DNA of 64,000 bases from Phytophthora quininea (lineage: Eukaryota > Oomycota > Peronosporomycetes > Peronosporales > Peronosporaceae): NCBI GenBank assembly GCA_011947345.1, contig JAAVTG010000843.1, positions 62,001 to 126,000 of the forward strand, given 5' to 3'. The notes beneath the pieces were generated by a model. It was not told the DNA's origin. It was given only the letters and a program-made list of their open reading frames with translations, and did not search any database. The translations under genes and the position numbers were made by a program. This document shows, one piece after another, positions 60,019-64,000 of the stretch. How positions within the stretch are numbered: the stretch's first letter is position 1; each line of letters starts with the position of its first letter.

Positions 60019-62840
60019 ATGAGCGACCGTAACATGGATGAAAGTTCATGTCCAAACGAGCTGGTGACGTCTCTTACAGCCGAAGAAGTGAGGTCACTAC
60101 GCGCTGTTCTGGCAGATTTCGAAGGAATCCAAGCCCAGCTAAAAACGTAAGTGCGGACCAGGCAGGCATCGCCAAAGGAATGGCTGAGTATGCACTAAAA
60201 AGCGACGAAAAGCACATGGCTAGTGCCCAGATCATGAAGGACAATCAAGCTGTGCTCCAACATCTCGCCAACGAAGTACAAGCGATGTCGCAGCAACAAG
60301 AAGCACGATTGAGTGCTATGGAAACTCGCATCGCCATGGTAACCGCCCAATCAACGGAATTGAGAACTGAAGTGAGCCTCGCAATCGACAACATCAACAC
60401 ACTCAAACACACCATAAATAGAATTGAACCTGGCTCGCTGGTGTTTGCCTCTGACGGCCTCTACCCAGATTGGGATGTCACCGGACCTGCACCTGATCAC
60501 GCCCTAAATGTGTACTCTCCAGCGGAACTGGAAAAGCAGGTTGAGAAATGCCTAAAGCAGAAGGAGACTCCCGCTTATGGCGGAGAGGATTCCGAGGATA
60601 TAGAGGTGTATGCACTGAATATGCTCACTTGGTACGCGGCGTACGGATTATACTTCAAAAATGCGCAAGTCGACTCTCGCATTGGCCAACTTATGATGAA
60701 CCATACGCGAGGTAAAGCCAAACATTGGTTGCTGCGGGATTACAAAGGCCCTCGGACGTGGACGTCAATGATTAAAGGGATGCGTAACCGATTCGTCACG
60801 AAGGCCAAGGAGGAAGACCTCGTCGCAAGCTTTTTGATTGCAAGCAAGGCACCAAATCACTAGACGCATACATCGAGGAATTTGTTCGTCTTGGTAAAAC
60901 TGATGACGTCTCCGAGCAGTACAAGATGATATTGCTCAAGAAAGGGCTCAAATCAACTGAGTTGCGCGAACTTCTCCAAGTCCGTGAGTTTGACACGCTT
61001 GATGACCTTCTGGACGGAGCCAGAGGTTTAAATCCGAAGGAAACCGACAATGATACAGCCAAAACCACGAGCAAGTCAGCCAAGAAAACATTGGTAGCGG
61101 AAACGAAGCCACGTGGTCGTACGGGCCAGCGCTGCTCGTCATCTCGTTGCCTTGAAATCGGTCACACGGCCGATAAGTGTTGGGCGTTGCACCCGGAATT
61201 AAAACCCCAATGGCTTTTGAACCAAGAAAAGCTGGGTACAATGCCGCATCAACACTCGTAACTCCCTCGACCTCGCTACCATCCAATGACAGCAAGATTT
61301 GGGAAGTGCTCACCGCTATTCAATCGGATCTATCAAAAATCAAAGCAGATTTAAACTAACTGGTCCTAGGGATGGCATCCTAGGACCTCCCGCTGCCGAT
61401 GATAACCTGATTTCGTGGGTCTTCGATCCCGGGAAAACTGACAACGTGAAGTACTTCGTGCAGAAAACGGAGTCAGAGCCGGATTGGAGTCGCTATCTGA
61501 TAAAAGAAGTTAGTTGCGTTTTCAAGGACGCAATTACCCGAGGGTCGGCCTTCTTTGACGAGGGAGCTGATTTCCGTGGAGTTAGCGAAGAGTTCTTGCG
61601 AACGAATGGATTGATGAAATTTGTTGTGGATCGCGGAACGTTCAACGCCACGTTTGGAAATGGCGAGACGGAATCCATTCCGAACCGCACGATTTCGCTG
61701 AGCATCTTCGTGGATGAGATGTCTGCCTTTGATTTTGACTTCAACGTGTGCCTCATTCCTAATGGATGTGACTTGATGATGGAGGTTCCGTGGAAGAGAA
61801 AGATGAAGCCCATAATTGACTGGGCCACCGACAGAGTGTACGACACCGATCACTTTGTGAAGTTAATAGTGAAGCATGGTAAGAAACCACCTTACAAGAC
61901 AGAACGGCGACACCAGGATATTGAACTGAGAAGTCCTGTCTTGAAGATTAATCGCCGCCGAACGCAGCAACCAACTAAACTTCATGTGTTGCGGAACTCA
62001 AAGGAGAAGCGGTTTTACTTCAGTAAAATACACGGGGTGATGCGACATATCTCGATGAAACAAGCCAAACGACTTGTCAAAAGAAGGCTTTTGAATTTAC
62101 GGTGGTGTTATCTCAGGCAACGATCAACGCAATGCATGCTACGTGGGTTAAAGGAGGTGATTTCCTGGCCGTTTATCTCGACGATATTACGGAGAAACAA
62201 CAACAGATGAATGCGGCCGAGACGAAGACGCGTGAGAAATCGGAGCGTCAAGAAAAACGGACCAGGACTCGTTCAGATCGAACCCCGCCTATCCTTTGAT
62301 AAAGAAGTTCGAGAAAATATTCCGGACAAAGTTACCTATAGGGCCACCGGTTCATGGAGAACACGAAATGGAAATAATGCCAGGTCACGGTGCCATCTTT
62401 CGTCCTAAGTGGCGACTAAGCCCGGAGCAAACGAATACATTACGCTCTTGGCTAAAAGAGATGCTTGAAGCAGGCCTAATTCGCCCGAGCATCTCACCGC
62501 ACGGCGCACCAACATTTTGCATAAGAAAACCCGTGGGGTGGCGCATTGTTCATGACTATCGAGCGATGAACGAGCTCACCATACGTTAGTCAACACCAAT
62601 GCCGAGAAAAGATGACATTTCGGATCGAATGGCTGGATGCTGCTGGTATAGTTGTTTTGATTTGCTTTCCGGATACTATCAGATACGTATGCGGGAGAAA
62701 GACATACCCCTGACTGTGTTCCAGACTCCTGACGGGCTCTTTGAATATATTGCGGTGCCCATGGGCCTAAGCAACGCTCCCGCCACTTTTAATCGTATCT
62801 TCAACGGGATTTTTAAGGATTTGGCAGAGTCGATTAGTCG
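60019..62840 (+). mobile_element. Ty3/gypsy retrotransposon, dead and truncated
   Basis: Gag begins about 60019 (MSDRNMDESS), continues in shifted frames through WLLRDYKGPRTWTSMIKGMR to a CCHC-like knuckle (QRCSSSRCLEIGHTADKCW, 61130-61190). A protease-like part (SAFFDEGADFRGVSEEFL, with the catalytic DSGA motif changed) follows at 61.5-61.9 kb. Reverse transcriptase starts near 62300 (GLIRPSISPHGAP, WRIVHDYRAMNELTIR) with an in-frame TAG at 62587-62589, then DLLSGYYQIRMREKDIPLT, PMGLSNAPATFNRIF. It stops at 62840, before the YxDD active site. No LTR recognised. The break coincides with the Crypton. Confidence 0.82.
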
Positions 62841-64000
62841 TTAAGTTGATTAGTTGCCCTGCGCTTTCGACGACGGAACGGCACGGTTCGAGCTTCGGGG
62901 TTTGCTTCGTGCAGAGCTTCTCGAATTCGTCTAAGTGTTGTTGCCGCTCTATCAGGCCTACTAGGTGTTTGCTTTCTTCATGGGCACGTTTTTGATCGCT
63001 ATATCGAAAAGAAGGTCGGCTTCGTGCTGACTCCGAGGTGGCTTGAGATCTCGTCCAGTAGCGGTCTTTACTGCGTCTCGCAAATTTTTCACCAAGACAG
63101 TCCATTCTGAATACCGTTTACGCTTGACTTTTGTGGCGAAGTCAGACGGCTGCAAACCTTTAAACGGAGGATAACCCATAGATGCGTTTCCGAACCACCA
63201 CAGGTGCCAGACGCCAAGAGCATCAACGTCAGGGAACTCAAAATCTTCTGGTAGCCGATGAAACTTACCATCTTGACTCCAATAAATGATGGTGCCATGA
63301 TTTGCTTGGGGATTATCCTCTGTCTGGACCCTGGCTCTCTGATACAGCCCAGCTTCGGCTAGAAGCTCGCGTATGGTAGACTGGAGCTCCTCTTTTCTCA
63401 TTGCTCCGGTTCCAACCCCTTTTCGTCCAAAAGCTTAGAGATCCCGCTCAACAATACATCTGGCATGCGTTCTACTGCTTTTTGAGTCTCCTGTTGCTGC
63501 TGATATAGATGAATGTATGGCGGAATTCCTGTTGGGGCCAAGGTGGAGGTATGATGACTCGCCAATTTGCGTTGTAGTGAATCCATTAAAATGTCATCTC
63601 GAAATATGGCAGAGGACAACAATGGGTGGTTGGCTGGTATGGTTTGCCTCAGGAATCTGGCATGCTCGACCAGTGATGCCAGACAGAGAGCTAAAATCGG
63701 GCGCATTTTTGTGTCCTTACTCATCGACGGAAACATCATCTGTAGAGCTTCGCCAATAACACTGTCATTTACTCCTGGAAAGTGTGGCGGTAGCACTGCA
63801 AAATCGGGTGAGTTGAGTGGAAGTCCTGCTACTACACGGCCCAGGAACTGGTCACCCGCGGCTTCGTAGCGAATGTAGCGATCCTGAACTCCACCCAAAG
63901 ACCACCCGCAGCGCAGACACACACTTGCCATTGACGGGCCACCCGTACTTCCACTTGAAGCAAACGTAGCCACCCCTTTACGTATAGAATGTGTGCCATA
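62841..64000 (-). mobile_element. Crypton-type tyrosine-recombinase element, 3' part
   Basis: Reads leftward from beyond the window edge. It begins with THSIRKGVATF (catalytic His-x-x-Arg), then GPSMASVCLRCGWSLGGVQD and RYI (likely nucleophile Tyr), GDQFLGRVVAGLP, ADFAVLPPHF-like sequence. The first frame stops at 63398. A second frame starts with an ATGA overlap at 63401 and encodes a GCR1_C-like DNA-binding segment (GVWHLWWFGNASMGYPPFKG, LQPSDFATKVKRKRYSEW). Cryptons pair exactly these two modules, usually in one protein. The remainder to 62841 is a shifted coiled-coil-like tail. The N-terminal half lies outside the window. Confidence 0.75.

Overview
The window reads as nuclear DNA of a plant-pathogenic oomycete, most likely a Phytophthora or close relative. 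The support is: genes on both strands with few, short GT-AG introns (58 to 91 nt); the oomycete core promoter (Inr TCAYTYY followed closely by the FPR motif, about CAWTTTC) upstream of several genes; oomycete-type Myb, bZIP-PAS and PX-PDZ proteins; secreted RxLR-type effectors; and degenerate Helitron, Harbinger, hAT, gypsy and Crypton elements. I identified no tRNA, rRNA or CRISPR array by eye.

Layout. 0.6-4.7 kb: an internal fragment of a 2OG-Fe(II) dioxygenase gene, a secreted Asp-rich repeat protein, and three tandem MDP-1-like HAD phosphatase genes. 5.1-11.0 kb: a near-perfect inverted duplication (arms about 2.86 kb, unique spacer 143 bp). Each arm carries two Myb-like (AQKY-type) transcription-factor genes. 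One Myb is damaged in each arm, and not the same one. 11.1-13.0 kb: two secreted heme-thiolate peroxygenase-like genes. 15.4-24.4 kb: bZIP-PAS factor, PX-PDZ coiled-coil scaffold, aldo-keto reductase, and an Arb2-domain/AGC-kinase chimera. 24.6-36.0 kb: secreted alpha carbonic anhydrase, a longer but broken dioxygenase copy, a DUF4246 protein, a fourth MDP-1 gene, a Rossmann/OB-like protein and a SET-like protein.

From about 36.8 kb the character changes to a gene-poor, repeat-rich compartment. It has a MITE with a 9-bp target duplication, three members of one RxLR effector family, an unrelated RxLR gene with a decayed relative nearby, a 9.2-kb block bounded by identical long inverted repeats and filled with transposon relics and pseudogenes, a large multi-pass membrane protein, decayed helicase-associated repeats, a START-like gene, and a dead gypsy element cut by a Crypton that leaves the window on the right. 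This matches the two-speed genome organisation known for Phytophthora.

Many otherwise well-conserved genes are split by one apparently missing base, usually inside a short homopolymer, and always in the deletion direction. I read most of these as residual assembly errors and annotate the genes as single loci. The damage in the Myb arms, the dioxygenase copies and the transposons is more complex and is probably real.
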